Shown here: positions 5,827-14,073 of the stretch, piece by piece
How positions within the stretch are numbered: position 1 is the first letter of the stretch
How the letters are laid out: each line of letters opens with the position of its first letter
Assembly (NCBI GenBank): GCA_002441265.1
Contig: DJVQ01000015.1
Location: 20,446 to 54,387 of the forward strand
Direction of reading: 5' to 3'
Length of the DNA stretch: 33,942 nt
Origin: Syntrophaceae bacterium UBA6252
GTDB taxonomy: Bacteria; Desulfobacterota; Syntrophia; Syntrophales; UBA6807
Program-made: the position numbers and the translations under genes
The notes under the pieces: generated by a model
Seen by the model: the letters and a program-made list of their open reading frames with translations, nothing else
The model's database searches: none
What the model was told of the DNA's origin: nothing

Positions 5827-7512
5827 ATGAGACTGATCTATGTCACCGACGTCCATGGCGATTTTGAACGGGTGAAGCAGCTCCTCTACGAGACGGTCGC
5901 CGACGTCTACATCATCGCCGGTGATCTCGCCGACATCTCCTTCTTCACCGCCGGGACGGCCGGCCGCTACCACGACCTGCAGACGTACTTTCACGGCCTC
6001 AGGAGAGGCAGGGGGAAAACGGCGACGAACCTGGAAGACTTCGTCGACGGGCTTCTCGAGGATCCCGGACTTTCCTCGGATATTGCGGAAAAGGGAACCC
6101 GGTACCGGCACGACACGCTTCACGCGAGGCGGGTGCTCCGCCAGAACTGCAGGCTCCTGGAAAACATGATTTCCCTGAAGCTCGAGGGCCATGTCTTCTG
6201 CCTTGCCGGCAATCACGACATGGACCTCAGGTACACGGCGCTGCGCGACCGGGATCTCCATCTGGTCTGCCGCGAGGCGGGCCCGCTGAGAATCGCCGGC
6301 TACGGGGGCGCGGGCGGAACGACCCCGGGCATCCCCGAACGGTACCGGCTGACATACAGGGCCGGAAACGGCATCGACGAGGGGAACAACGAAATGTACC
6401 GATTTTTCAAGGAGACCGGCCCCCATGTCATCGTCAGCCATCAGCCGGCCTACGGGATTCACGATTTCGTTTCCCCCATGGGGGAAACGGGCTCGCTGGC
6501 CCTCCGCCGGTACTGCGACACCCATCCCGTCCTCCTGTGCCTGACGGGGCATCTTCACGACGAGTGGGGCGTCGAGGAAGAAAGCGGAACGGTTTATCTC
6601 AACCCCTCCCATTTCGGCAAGATCACCCGTTCCCGAGGACGGATCTCGGAGGGCGGTTTTTTCCATGACGTGGAACTGGACGAGGACGGGGTGGCCCGGA
6701 TTCGGCACAGGAAACTGGCAGACGGAAAGATTTACGACCTCGTCGTTCACGACCGGAAGGAGGGGCGGTGGCATCAGGAAGTGGTCGATCGCGGCCGCTA
6801 CGGTGCCCTCCTGGAAGGCCGGAACTACGAGTCCGGCAGGAAGGACGCACCGGGGGGGCCGGCGAACTACCTGGGAATGGACCTGCAGGGGTTCTACGCC
6901 ATGTTCCAGCCCCCGAGATCGGGGGAAGTGACCGCCGCCATCGATGAGGCCGTCCGTCTCCTGGAGGCGGAACTGCCGGAGAACGTGGCCGTGGACGTCA
7001 TGGCCGGTTCCCAACCCCGGGAATCCGTGAAGCCGGGGAAGGGGCTCGATCTCGTCCTTTATCTCCGCTGCGGCCTGGCGGAGGGTGTGCCCTGTTCCTC
7101 GGGAAAAGCGGCCGTCTGTCCCTCCTGCATCGAGGCGACCCGGAAAATCAGCGATATCCTGTGGGAAAAATTCGACTTCTCCATCGTGGACTGCATCGAC
7201 CTCCATCGCGTCGAGCAGAGCATCCTGGAAGGAAACTATGAATGCCAGTTCACCCAGCGTTTCGTGTCCTACCGTTCCATGGGCCGGATCGCGGGGAAAG
7301 CCGTCGTCGTCCCCGTCGAGGACCTTCTGGCCTCCCATGGGGAATATCTCCGGGAAATCGAGGGGAGCATCCGTTCCTACTTCAGCATCTTCATGAACAC
7401 GGTCCAGCACACCCGGTCTTTCCAGAAATATGAATCCCGGCTGAAGGCGATCGGCATCACCGTGCCCGAGCCGATCGCCAGAATGCTTCGGTCCCACCTC
7501 AAGGACGGTTGA
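5827..7512 (+). CDS. Metallophosphoesterase with C-terminal nucleotidyltransferase-like domain
   Basis: A 561-residue protein. The N-terminal half is a calcineurin-type phosphoesterase: DVHGD (8-12), AGDLAD (31-36), GNHDMD (about 129), SHQP and GHLHDEWG, giving the full set of metal ligands. An insertion of about 80 residues lies between the second and third motifs. From about residue 385 comes a second domain with MAGSQP, then LDLVLYLRCG and later FDFSIVDCIDL, which resembles the GS...DxD...D pattern of nucleotidyltransferases, though the first acidic pair is weak (LDLV). A Cys-rich stretch (CGLAEGVPC, CPSC) sits between. Substrate is unknown. ATG 5827 is chosen because family proteins begin at MRLIYVTD; a TTG at 5806 is the alternative. 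The next gene starts 29 bases downstream. Confidence 0.85.
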   Translation: MRLIYVTDVHGDFERVKQLLYETVADVYIIAGDLADISFFTAGTAGRYHDLQTYFHGLRRGRGKTATNLEDFVDGLLEDPGLSSDIAEKGTRYRHDTLHARRVLRQNCRLLENMISLKLEGHVFCLAGNHDMDLRYTALRDRDLHLVCREAGPLRIAGYGGAGGTTPGIPERYRLTYRAGNGIDEGNNEMYRFFKETGPHVIVSHQPAYGIHDFVSPMGETGSLALRRYCDTHPVLLCLTGHLHDEWGVEEESGTVYLNPSHFGKITRSRGRISEGGFFHDVELDEDGVARIRHRKLADGKIYDLVVHDRKEGRWHQEVVDRGRYGALLEGRNYESGRKDAPGGPANYLGMDLQGFYAMFQPPRSGEVTAAIDEAVRLLEAELPENVAVDVMAGSQPRESVKPGKGLDLVLYLRCGLAEGVPCSSGKAAVCPSCIEATRKISDILWEKFDFSIVDCIDLHRVEQSILEGNYECQFTQRFVSYRSMGRIAGKAVVVPVEDLLASHGEYLREIEGSIRSYFSIFMNTVQHTRSFQKYESRLKAIGITVPEPIARMLRSHLKDG

Positions 7513-7541
7513 CGGAAAACAAGGGACGAAAGGAGGGAACC

Positions 7542-8555
7542 ATGAAACCGATCGATTCGGAAGTGAAGCTTCTGGGACGGATGGCCAACATGGCCCTCTC
7601 ATGCCTGACCCAGGAGGAAGCGGTGGCCGTGGCCGCCCGGTTTCTGCCGCAGTTGTTCCCCGGGGAAACGGGGGCCCTGTACCTCCGAAGCCCCGGGCAG
7701 GATCTTTACGAACCCGTCGCCTCCTGGGGAAGGGGAGAGGAATGGAAAAGCTTCCCCGGCCAGGACTGCTGGTCCCTGAGACGCCGCCGGATCTACGTGG
7801 TCGGAGGGGAGCGGGAGCAGCCCCCCTGCCCGCACAGCGGCCACGATCCCGGACGGTGGATTTCCCTGTGCGTGCCCATGACGGTCTGGGAAGACGCCCC
7901 CGGCGTTCTCCACCTCCTCGTTCCCGCCGGCGGGGAAAAGACAGGCCGGGATTCCGCGGAAGCCCTCGCGTCGATGCGGAGGCTGGCCGCCCTCGCCGCG
8001 GACGTTCTCACCCTTCTCCTGGTCAATCTCCAGCTGCGCCGGCAGATCAACGACCTGTCCGCCCGGGACACCCAGACGGGCTGCTTCAACCAGCGCTACC
8101 TGGACGAAACCCTGGCCCGGGAGCTGAAAGTTTCCCAGCGGACGGGCCGTCCCCTCGCGCTCGTCCTGATGGACATCGACCACTTCGGGCTCTTCACCGA
8201 AGCGTACGGCCACGGAGCCAGCGCCCTGGTTCTCCGGAACGTCGGGAATTTCCTCCGGGAACACATCCGGGAAGTGGACATCCCGAGCCGTTACGGCGCA
8301 GACGAGTTCGCCCTCCTCCTCCCCGACACGAACCTCGAAACGGCCGTCCGCAGGGCGGAAAACCTCCACTCCATGATGCGGGACCGGTCCCAGCAGGACG
8401 GCCACGGCCACATGCGGCGGGTCACCCTCTCCATGGGGATCGCCGCCTTTCCCGACCAGGGGGAAACCCTGTGCGATCTCGTGGAGGCGGCGAAAAAGGC
8501 TCTCAGAAAGGCCAAGGAAACGGGGCGGGACCGGATCGTCTCCGGGAACGGGTGA
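7542..8555 (+). CDS. GAF-like plus GGDEF protein with degenerate active site
   Basis: A 337-residue cytoplasmic protein. The N-terminal part (about 10-165) looks like a GAF-type sensor domain (ETGALYLRSP, WISLCVPM, GVLHLLVP). The C-terminal GGDEF domain begins near DTQTGCFNQRYLDE. Key positions deviate: the signature is GADEF (252-256) instead of GGDEF, and the usual ND..GH..GD segment reads TEAYGHGASA. MDIDHF and the I-site RxxD (REVD, five residues before GADEF) are retained. Such a pattern suggests a weak or inactive cyclase that may act as a cyclic di-GMP receptor; this is inference. AGGAGG at 7531 fixes the ATG at 7542. It is probably co-transcribed with the metallophosphoesterase. Confidence 0.9.
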   Translation: MKPIDSEVKLLGRMANMALSCLTQEEAVAVAARFLPQLFPGETGALYLRSPGQDLYEPVASWGRGEEWKSFPGQDCWSLRRRRIYVVGGEREQPPCPHSGHDPGRWISLCVPMTVWEDAPGVLHLLVPAGGEKTGRDSAEALASMRRLAALAADVLTLLLVNLQLRRQINDLSARDTQTGCFNQRYLDETLARELKVSQRTGRPLALVLMDIDHFGLFTEAYGHGASALVLRNVGNFLREHIREVDIPSRYGADEFALLLPDTNLETAVRRAENLHSMMRDRSQQDGHGHMRRVTLSMGIAAFPDQGETLCDLVEAAKKALRKAKETGRDRIVSGNG

Positions 8556-8594
8556 AACGGATCCCGGAAAGACGCCGCCGATCCGCCTCCCGTA

Positions 8595-9503
8595 TCAGGA
8601 AGGAAGAGGCCGCCGGCGGGTCTCCATTTCCCCGCGCCCGGGGATTCCCGCCCTTCCCCCCAGGCGAAGGCAGACCCGGGAGGCCGCCCAGGCGCCGAGA
8701 TCGAGGCTCTCCTCCAGGCTCCGCCCCCGGAGCACCCCGAAAATGAAGCCGGCATGGAACACGTCCCCGCAACCGGTGGTGTCCACCGCCGCTACGGGAT
8801 AGGCGGGTCTTCGGATCTCCTTCCCGCCGAAGGAGGCCGCATACCCTTTTTCCCCGAGGGTCACCGCCGCGAGCCGGGGCCCGAGGTCCCGGATCCTGCG
8901 GCAGGCCTCGAGGGGGTCGTCCCGTCCCGCCAGCTGCCTTCCGAAGGTTTCGGAGGCGATGAAGAAATCGGAAAGGCGGGCGATCTCGACCATTCCCTCC
9001 CGGAGGGTCCCGCCGTCCACGACCACGGGAATGTTCCCTTCCCTCGCCTTTTGCGCGGCGTGAAGGGCGGCCTCGACGAAAAGCCCGTCCGTGTGGAACA
9101 GCCGCGCCCCCGAAAGGGCCTCCAGGTCCACCTCCTCCGGTTTCAGGGGTTCCCCCCCGGGCCGCTCCCAGAAAATGGTCCGCCTTCCCCCGGGGGATTC
9201 GGCGGCGATGAAGGCGAACTGGGAGGCGCACCCCTTCCGCCGGACGATGCCCTTCGTGTCGATCCCCTCCTCTTCGAGGGACCGTGCGATGACGGGGCCG
9301 AAGGCGTCGTCCCCCACGACGCCGGAAAAACGGCAGAAAAGGCCCCACCGGGAGAGGGCCGCCAGGGCTGTGGCCACCGGCCCGCCGCCCTGGACCGTCA
9401 GGTCGAAGAATTCCTTCTTGATCCCCGGCGGCGGGAACTCCCCGATGCGGCCGATGTAATCCAGGGAGCACTGGCCGAGGCCGAATACGTCGCATCCCTC
9501 CAT
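8595..9503 (-). CDS. PfkB-family carbohydrate/nucleoside kinase
   Basis: A 302-residue ribokinase-like enzyme that would transfer phosphate from ATP to a sugar or related alcohol. The N-terminal region shows GLGQCSLDYIG and QGGGPVATALAALSRWG (substrate-side glycines). The C-terminal PfkB signature DTTGCGDVFHAGF supplies the catalytic Asp and anion hole. Length fits the family. The substrate cannot be named. It lies 14 bases downstream of the DUF169 gene on the same strand, so the two are likely one operon. The tail is rich in Arg and Pro. Confidence 0.93.
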   Translation of the reverse strand: MEGCDVFGLGQCSLDYIGRIGEFPPPGIKKEFFDLTVQGGGPVATALAALSRWGLFCRFSGVVGDDAFGPVIARSLEEEGIDTKGIVRRKGCASQFAFIAAESPGGRRTIFWERPGGEPLKPEEVDLEALSGARLFHTDGLFVEAALHAAQKAREGNIPVVVDGGTLREGMVEIARLSDFFIASETFGRQLAGRDDPLEACRRIRDLGPRLAAVTLGEKGYAASFGGKEIRRPAYPVAAVDTTGCGDVFHAGFIFGVLRGRSLEESLDLGAWAASRVCLRLGGRAGIPGRGEMETRRRPLPS

Positions 9504-9517
9504 GGGACCGGGACCCG

Positions 9518-10309
9518 TCAGAGAATTCCCAGTTCCTTCCCGAGAGCCTGGAAGTTCTTCGGGAACTCGGGCTGGAAATTGAGATAGAAGGGCACGGGAT
9601 ACCGGGCGCCCACCTTGCTTCCCGCCTCTTTCAGCCCCTGGACGAACCGGGCAAGGGTTCCCCCGGGCAGGGCGAAGACCATCTCATCGTCCTGGGTCAG
9701 GGAAAAGACCCGGTCCCCCATGCCCGGCACGGCCATCCGGGGTGCCTGTTCCCTGAAGGGGGCGATGAGATACTCGCTGCACTCCACCTTCCCGCCGAAA
9801 TGGCCGGCCACCCGGACGCCTTCGAACCAGGACCAGGCCTGGGCAAGCCGCATCACCTGGGCGGGATTGCCGTACACCAGGACCACGTCGGGCGCCATGA
9901 CGCTCTTCGAAAGGGGGGAAAACAGAAGGGCCCCGTACTCTCCGGGATTCAACCGGAAGAGATCGGACGCCTCCTTTCGGCCGGCCTCCTCGTCGCGGGA
10001 GTAGTTCCCTTCACAGAAAAGCCGCGTCAGCGAGGCGGCGGGGTCCTTCGCCCCGCTCATGCCGAAGGCGATGGACGCCGGCACGCAGACGAGATCCTCC
10101 TTCGTCACACCGACCGAGGTTCCGTAGAGGCGGGCCATGGTCACCACCTGGCACAGGGCCATCCTCTTTCCAAAGGTTTTGAGGGGTCTCCGGGTCTTCT
10201 CCGGAAAGTCGCCCTCCCCTTTCAGGAAATTCACGGACACCGGGAGCGTCCTGAGGCGAAGGCTGTTGCTCAAAAAATCGGATGCTTCTGGGTAGCGGAT
10301 GTCTTCCAT
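9518..10309 (-). CDS. DUF169 family protein
   Basis: A 263-residue protein recognised as DUF169 from its overall pattern: an N-terminal segment with LPVSVNFLK, a central CQVVTMARLYG, VCVPASIAFG, then LVYGNPAQVMRLAQAWSWFEG and ECSEYLIAPF near the C terminus. The family is common in anaerobic bacteria and archaea and has conserved Cys residues; its function is not known. No signal peptide or membrane helix is seen. The ATG at 10309 follows GGGAGGGAGG, a strong ribosome binding site. It heads a probable two-gene unit with the pfkB-type kinase. Confidence 0.9.
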   Translation of the reverse strand: MEDIRYPEASDFLSNSLRLRTLPVSVNFLKGEGDFPEKTRRPLKTFGKRMALCQVVTMARLYGTSVGVTKEDLVCVPASIAFGMSGAKDPAASLTRLFCEGNYSRDEEAGRKEASDLFRLNPGEYGALLFSPLSKSVMAPDVVLVYGNPAQVMRLAQAWSWFEGVRVAGHFGGKVECSEYLIAPFREQAPRMAVPGMGDRVFSLTQDDEMVFALPGGTLARFVQGLKEAGSKVGARYPVPFYLNFQPEFPKNFQALGKELGIL

Positions 10310-10401
10310 GTTCCTCCCTCCCTCTTTTTATGGCTTCGGGAAAAAAATCCCATGCTGCCCCTTCGGGGCCGGCGGACCGGCATGTTTCGATGCCACCGTC
10401 A

Positions 10402-10498
10402 CCGGGGCTGAAGCCCCGGACTACATCCGGAGGTCCTCGGGAACCGGAGCCGGAATCGGCGGCAGAGGCACAATGTAGTCCGGCCCTTCAGGGCCGGC
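10402..10498. repeat. Inverted pair of REP-like palindromes (REPIN-like)
   Basis: Copy one, 10402-10425 (+), is the palindrome CCGGGGCTGAAGCCCCGG followed by ACTACA. Copy two, 10474-10498, is on the other strand: TGTAGTCC then GGCCCTTCAGGGCC. Both have a GC stem around a short GA-type loop and the same GGACTACA tail, facing each other about 48 bases apart. A third single copy lies at 24224-24247. This matches the REP/REPIN layout mobilised by REP-associated tyrosine transposases; no such transposase is in the window. Confidence 0.75.
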
Positions 10499-10573
10499 GG
10501 CACCTTGCCGCAAAGGATCTCCGTCACGGGGCGCAAGACGGTTTTGGAGGCGAATAACCGCCTTTTCGCTCAC

Positions 10574-10679
10574 GGTTCCTTTCGAAGCGGAACGCCCGCA
10601 ACACCGCTCCGAAGCCCGGAGGGCGCGTTTGCAGTGTTGCAGTGGAGCAAGAAAAATGGAACCGTCGAAAAGCGGTTCC
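10574..10679. repeat. Cluster of inverted repeats of unknown origin
   Basis: Contains GTTCC/GGAAC around TTTCGAAGC, GCAACAC (10598-10604) pairing with GTGTTGC (10634-10640), CTCCG/CGGAG (10607-10621), a TTGCAGTG direct duplication, and GGAACCG/CGGTTCC (10658-10679). It could be a mobile-element remnant or a structured RNA. I cannot decide which. Confidence 0.35.
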
Positions 10680-10785
10680 TGAGCCGGAAAAACCCGTCCG
10701 CGACCCCAGGAGAACCACCCCATCTACCACGGGTACAGCCGCATCGACCCGACGCCCCTGTTGACGGCTTCGGAAAAAGCGTCGT

Positions 10786-12441
10786 TTACAGGCCGATCGG
10801 CGGGGTTTCCCTCGGGTAGGTCACGACGAACCCGATGGAGATCTCCTTCGTTTCCCCCGGCTTCAGCTCGAATTCCCAGAGATCAACCCCCTCCCGATCC
10901 TGATGGTTCTTCTCCTTCGGTTCCGGCGACAGCCGGACGTCCTTCACTTCCAGCCGGTCCGTCCGCGACACGGGCACGGCGTCGAGAACGCGGAGGGTCA
11001 CCGGTTTCCTTTTCAGGTTTTCCATCCGGATCGCGTAGGCCAGTTCCCGGACGACGGTACCCCGTTCCACCCGCCCGAAGTAGGTCTCCCGGACCTTGTC
11101 GGATGTCTTCGTCCGGGTGACCTTGACCTCCCGGTCCGCCCCGAGGTTGAAATCGAAGGCTTCCCCCGGTTTCTTCTCCTTCAGGAGCGTCTTCCCCACG
11201 TAGCGGCCGCCGAAATAGACGTTCATCGGGCCGGCCAGGATCTCTCCGTCCCCTTTAGCCCGGCAGACGAGAAACGTGAGCGGATTTTCCCGGGGGACCG
11301 CGAGATGGAAAAACGATCCCTCCACCTTCCGCGTGAGGAGCGGGAGAAGGGTTTCCTTGTCCCGGGACTCGACGTCCACCGGCCGGGGAAACCGGTACTC
11401 GAAGGAAAGGGCGCTCTCGGACCTTTCGGCCTCGGCGAAACCGGCCTCCTCCGCAGGCACTACCGCTTCCGCCTCCTCCTTCAAGGCCGCCATGGGCTCC
11501 GCCGCCTTCATCATCCTCCGGTCCAGGTACACGCCCTTGGCCTCACCCGCTGCCGGCGGGCGCGGAACGTCCAGGATCCAGGGGGTGATTTCCGGAATGC
11601 CGACCCCCTTCAGCGGAACGACGTTGGACACGGAAAGGTCCACCCCGTTCCAGTCCTCCCCCGTCTTCTGGAGGATCGTGGAAAACATCGCCAGATCGAC
11701 GGCGTCGAGGGCAAGGGGAACGGAAACCCGGTACAGGGGCCCCCAGAAGGCGTTGCGGACCAGGTAGCCCGCCTCCACCCGGATCTTCTGGCTCTTCGTC
11801 CCCTGGAAGAGGACTTCGATCACCTTGCGCACCTTCCGCGCCGGACGGCGGATCGTTCCCAGTTCCTCCTCCAGCGCCTTGATCTTCCTGGCCAGGTCGT
11901 CCAGCTCCCCGTCCAGGGCCGCCCTCTTTTTCGTCAACTCGTCGAAACGGGTCCCCAGGAAGGTAAGGGCGCCCTGCAGATCCTCCATTTTCGGGAAGGA
12001 AGTCTTGATGTCCCGGGGGACCTGGACGCCGGCGAAGTCAACCACCGATTTCAGAAAGGCCTCCTTCCTGGCGAGCACATCCTTTTCATCGATGAGCGCC
12101 CGTTCCTTCCGTCGGAGATCGCGGATTTCCGTTTCCAGGGTCCGGATCTTGTCCTGGACCGGTTCGGCGACCGGGATCTCCCTGTACTGGACCGCCAGGA
12201 TCTGCCCCTCTCCGAACACCTTTGCCGTAACGGAATCTGGATCCACCCGGAAGGCGTCCAGGGAAAGACGGATCTCGCTCAAGCCATGGGAAACCTCGGC
12301 CTCCGCCACCCGGGTGACCATGGCCTGGTCGCTGAACAGAACGACCTCCCGGATCCGCGACGGAACCTCGTCTGCCCCAAGGACCGGGCAAGCGGCCAGA
12401 AGAAAAAGAAGGATCAGAAAAGCCGCCGGTATTTTTTTCAT
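10786..12441 (-). CDS. DUF4139 domain exported protein
   Basis: A 551-residue protein. Residues 1-25 form a signal peptide (MKKIPAAFLILLFLLAAC); LAAC could be a lipobox, or cleavage could follow the ALG-like site at VLGA. The mature N-terminal part (IREVVLFSDQAMVTR) matches the DUF4140-type domain, followed by a coiled coil (about 90-200, KIRTLETEIRDLRRKERAL and later) and the DUF4139 beta-rich region (VEAGYLVRNAFWGPLYRVSV to the end, including a KPGETKEISIGFVVTYP finish). The family is often called mucoidy-inhibitor-like, with no defined biochemistry. The ATG at 12441 is chosen for its signal peptide and the GGGGGT box before it. Expected in the periplasm or anchored to a membrane. Confidence 0.9.
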   Translation of the reverse strand: MKKIPAAFLILLFLLAACPVLGADEVPSRIREVVLFSDQAMVTRVAEAEVSHGLSEIRLSLDAFRVDPDSVTAKVFGEGQILAVQYREIPVAEPVQDKIRTLETEIRDLRRKERALIDEKDVLARKEAFLKSVVDFAGVQVPRDIKTSFPKMEDLQGALTFLGTRFDELTKKRAALDGELDDLARKIKALEEELGTIRRPARKVRKVIEVLFQGTKSQKIRVEAGYLVRNAFWGPLYRVSVPLALDAVDLAMFSTILQKTGEDWNGVDLSVSNVVPLKGVGIPEITPWILDVPRPPAAGEAKGVYLDRRMMKAAEPMAALKEEAEAVVPAEEAGFAEAERSESALSFEYRFPRPVDVESRDKETLLPLLTRKVEGSFFHLAVPRENPLTFLVCRAKGDGEILAGPMNVYFGGRYVGKTLLKEKKPGEAFDFNLGADREVKVTRTKTSDKVRETYFGRVERGTVVRELAYAIRMENLKRKPVTLRVLDAVPVSRTDRLEVKDVRLSPEPKEKNHQDREGVDLWEFELKPGETKEISIGFVVTYPRETPPIGL

Positions 12442-12555
12442 GGATCGACCCCCTTTCATGGACAATGAACCTGGAACAAAGCCAGGACACGCTTTTTCGA
12501 AGGGCAACAGGAAATGCTCCGGTTGCGGGGCGCCCGAATTCCGTGGACCGGGCCG

Positions 12556-13182
12556 TCAGGGATTGAGGGCGGTCACTTTCCTGATGATCCCCGCCCCGCC
12601 GTCTTCGTCGGAGAGGACTTCAAACCCGGCGTCCCGGATGAGTTCCACCGTTTGGCGATTGATGTGGGGTCCGATCAGGGCGCTGACCAGAGGGTTCAAC
12701 AGGTCCATGACCGTTCCGGCAAGGGAATTCCTGCTTCGGACGTGCTCCAGGAACAGGGCCCTTCCCCCCCGTTTCAGGACACGCCGGATTTCCCCGAGCC
12801 CTGCCCGGGGATGCAGCACGGAGCAGAAAACGAAGGTGGAAACGGAGGTGTCGAAGGTCTCGCCGGGGAAATCCATCCGCTCGACGTCCATGACCCGGAG
12901 GACCGGACGGATTCCCAGGACCCGGGCCTTCGCCTTCGCCCGCTCCAGCATCCCGGGGCTTACGTCGATCCCCGTGAGATCCGCGCCGGCGGGATAGTAG
13001 GACAGGTTCTTCCCCGTTCCCACGCCGACTTCCAGAATCCGGCCCCGTGCCCGGGAGAGGAGATCCTTCCTCAGCCGCGCGAAGGAGAGCCCCTCCATGG
13101 GGGACTCCAGGACGTCGTACAGCCGGGCGATGCGGTCGTATTTCCGCCGGACCCTGTCGGAATTCACGAACCGTCCCCTCAT
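12556..13182 (-). CDS. Class I SAM-dependent methyltransferase
   Basis: A 208-residue Rossmann-type methyltransferase. ILEVGVGTGKNLSYYP is motif I that binds S-adenosylmethionine, GIDVSPGMLERA contains the acidic residue at the end of strand 2, and MDFPGETFDTSVSTFVFCSV is motif IV. YDRIARLYDVLE at the N terminus resembles UbiE and phospholipid methyltransferase-like enzymes; RALFLEHVRS is typical of this group. Its substrate is unknown, with a quinone or lipid possible. The ATG overlaps the thioesterase stop by 4 bases, and this is the last gene of a three-gene operon. Confidence 0.93.
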   Translation of the reverse strand: MRGRFVNSDRVRRKYDRIARLYDVLESPMEGLSFARLRKDLLSRARGRILEVGVGTGKNLSYYPAGADLTGIDVSPGMLERAKAKARVLGIRPVLRVMDVERMDFPGETFDTSVSTFVFCSVLHPRAGLGEIRRVLKRGGRALFLEHVRSRNSLAGTVMDLLNPLVSALIGPHINRQTVELIRDAGFEVLSDEDGGAGIIRKVTALNP

Positions 13183-13670
13183 CCGCGATGCTGGCCCTCC
13201 CTTTCCGTTTTCTTTTCGCGGATCCGGGCCTCCCGCCGCGCCCGCGCCTCCCCGTTCCGGCGGATCTCCGCCGTCCCTTCCAGCGCCAGAGGCGGAACCT
13301 CCACGGGTTTTCCCGCGGGGTCCAGGGCGACGAACGTCAGATAGGCCGACGCGGTGTGGCGGACCTCCCCGGTGAAGAGATTTTCCGATTCCACCCGGAC
13401 GCCGACTTCCATGGAACTCCTGCCCGCCAGGTTCAGGCTGGCCTTCAGGGTCAGCAGATCTCCCACGAACACGGGGTGGTGGAAATCCAGCCGGTCGATG
13501 GACGCGGTGACCACGTTTGTCCGGGCATGACGGACGGCGACGGCCCCTGCCGCCGTATCGATCAGCTTCATGATGACTCCCCCGTGGACGTTCCCCGCTG
13601 GATTGGCGTCCTGGGGATTCATCTGCTGGGCCATGACGACGCTCGTGCTGCCCACTGTTTTTTCCTTCAT
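13179..13670 (-). CDS. Acyl-CoA thioesterase (hotdog fold)
   Basis: A 163-residue hotdog-fold protein of the YciA/BACH type, expected to hydrolyse acyl-CoA to free acid and CoA. MNPQDANPAGNVHGGVIMKLIDTAAG holds the conserved GxxHGG loop and the catalytic Asp (LIDTAAG); the beta strand VVTASIDRLDFHHPV is typical. The last 30 residues are a charged tail rich in Arg, Lys and Glu, beyond the domain. It overlaps both neighbours by 4 bases (ATGA), pointing to translational coupling. Confidence 0.93.
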   Translation of the reverse strand: MKEKTVGSTSVVMAQQMNPQDANPAGNVHGGVIMKLIDTAAGAVAVRHARTNVVTASIDRLDFHHPVFVGDLLTLKASLNLAGRSSMEVGVRVESENLFTGEVRHTASAYLTFVALDPAGKPVEVPPLALEGTAEIRRNGEARARREARIREKKTEREGQHRG

Positions 13671-14047
13671 TGGTTCACCTCGAATCGTTCAGGGTCCGTT
13701 CCGGTATGTTCGTCTCCGCCGGTCTGTCCGCTCCCGGGATCGCTCGAGAGATCCTCCGGGTTCATGGGTTCCGCCGCCCCGACTGCCAGGCTTTCCTCGA
13801 GAAGGGAGCGGAGTTTCGGGGTCATGTAAATCCCGTTCAGCTCGAAACGCTTCAGGGCGCCGAGGAAAAGGCCGATCCGTTCCTGCCTGCCCGTCCTCCT
13901 GTCCACGAGGAGGTGAAATTCCCCGTTGACCCTGCACAGTCCTCCCGTCATGCCGGGATTCATCTTCTGAAGGTTCTCGTAACGGACACGGATCCCGAGT
14001 CTCCCCGCAAGTTCCTCGAGCTGTTCCAGGAGGCGGCTGTCCCCCAT
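13667..14047 (-). CDS. Conserved hypothetical protein
   Basis: A 126-residue protein with no signal peptide or membrane helix. The N-terminal 90 residues look conserved in style (LLEQLEELAGRLGIRVRYENL, GGLCRVNGEFHLLVDRR, RFELNGIYMTPKLRSLLEE), a compact alpha/beta pattern I associate with uncharacterised Desulfobacterota proteins. The last 35 residues are acidic and probably disordered. It is the first gene of the thioesterase-methyltransferase operon, behind a good promoter at 14074-14102. Ribosome binding site GAGGAG lies just before the ATG. Function unknown. Confidence 0.85.
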   Translation of the reverse strand: MGDSRLLEQLEELAGRLGIRVRYENLQKMNPGMTGGLCRVNGEFHLLVDRRTGRQERIGLFLGALKRFELNGIYMTPKLRSLLEESLAVGAAEPMNPEDLSSDPGSGQTGGDEHTGTDPERFEVNQ

Positions 14048-14073
14048 GATTCTCCTCGAAACGGTTTTTCCCT

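Larger units (their letters stand above)
10310..10785. other. Intergenic region of 476 bases with repeats, no supported gene
   Basis: No convincing coding frame. It holds a CCCC-TTCG-GGGG hairpin near 10357-10368, an inverted pair of REP-like palindromes (10402-10498), and a block of further hairpins at 10574-10679. Short frames here have no family features or plausible ribosome binding sites. I could not find a good promoter for DUF169 within it. Confidence 0.6.

Noticed and set aside
5458..7602. 714-residue minus-strand frame opposite the metallophosphoesterase
   Set aside because: Antisense shadow in high-GC DNA: composition rich in G, P, R and H, no domain, and it runs into the stress gene in another frame.
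10376..10392. Possible sigma-54 box (TGGCATCGAAACATGC) upstream of DUF169 on the minus strand
   Set aside because: The GG to GC spacing is one base too long and the TTGC element is missing.
10903..12468. 521-residue plus-strand frame opposite DUF4139
   Set aside because: No recognisable domain; the minus-strand protein has a signal peptide, coiled coil and DUF4139 pattern.
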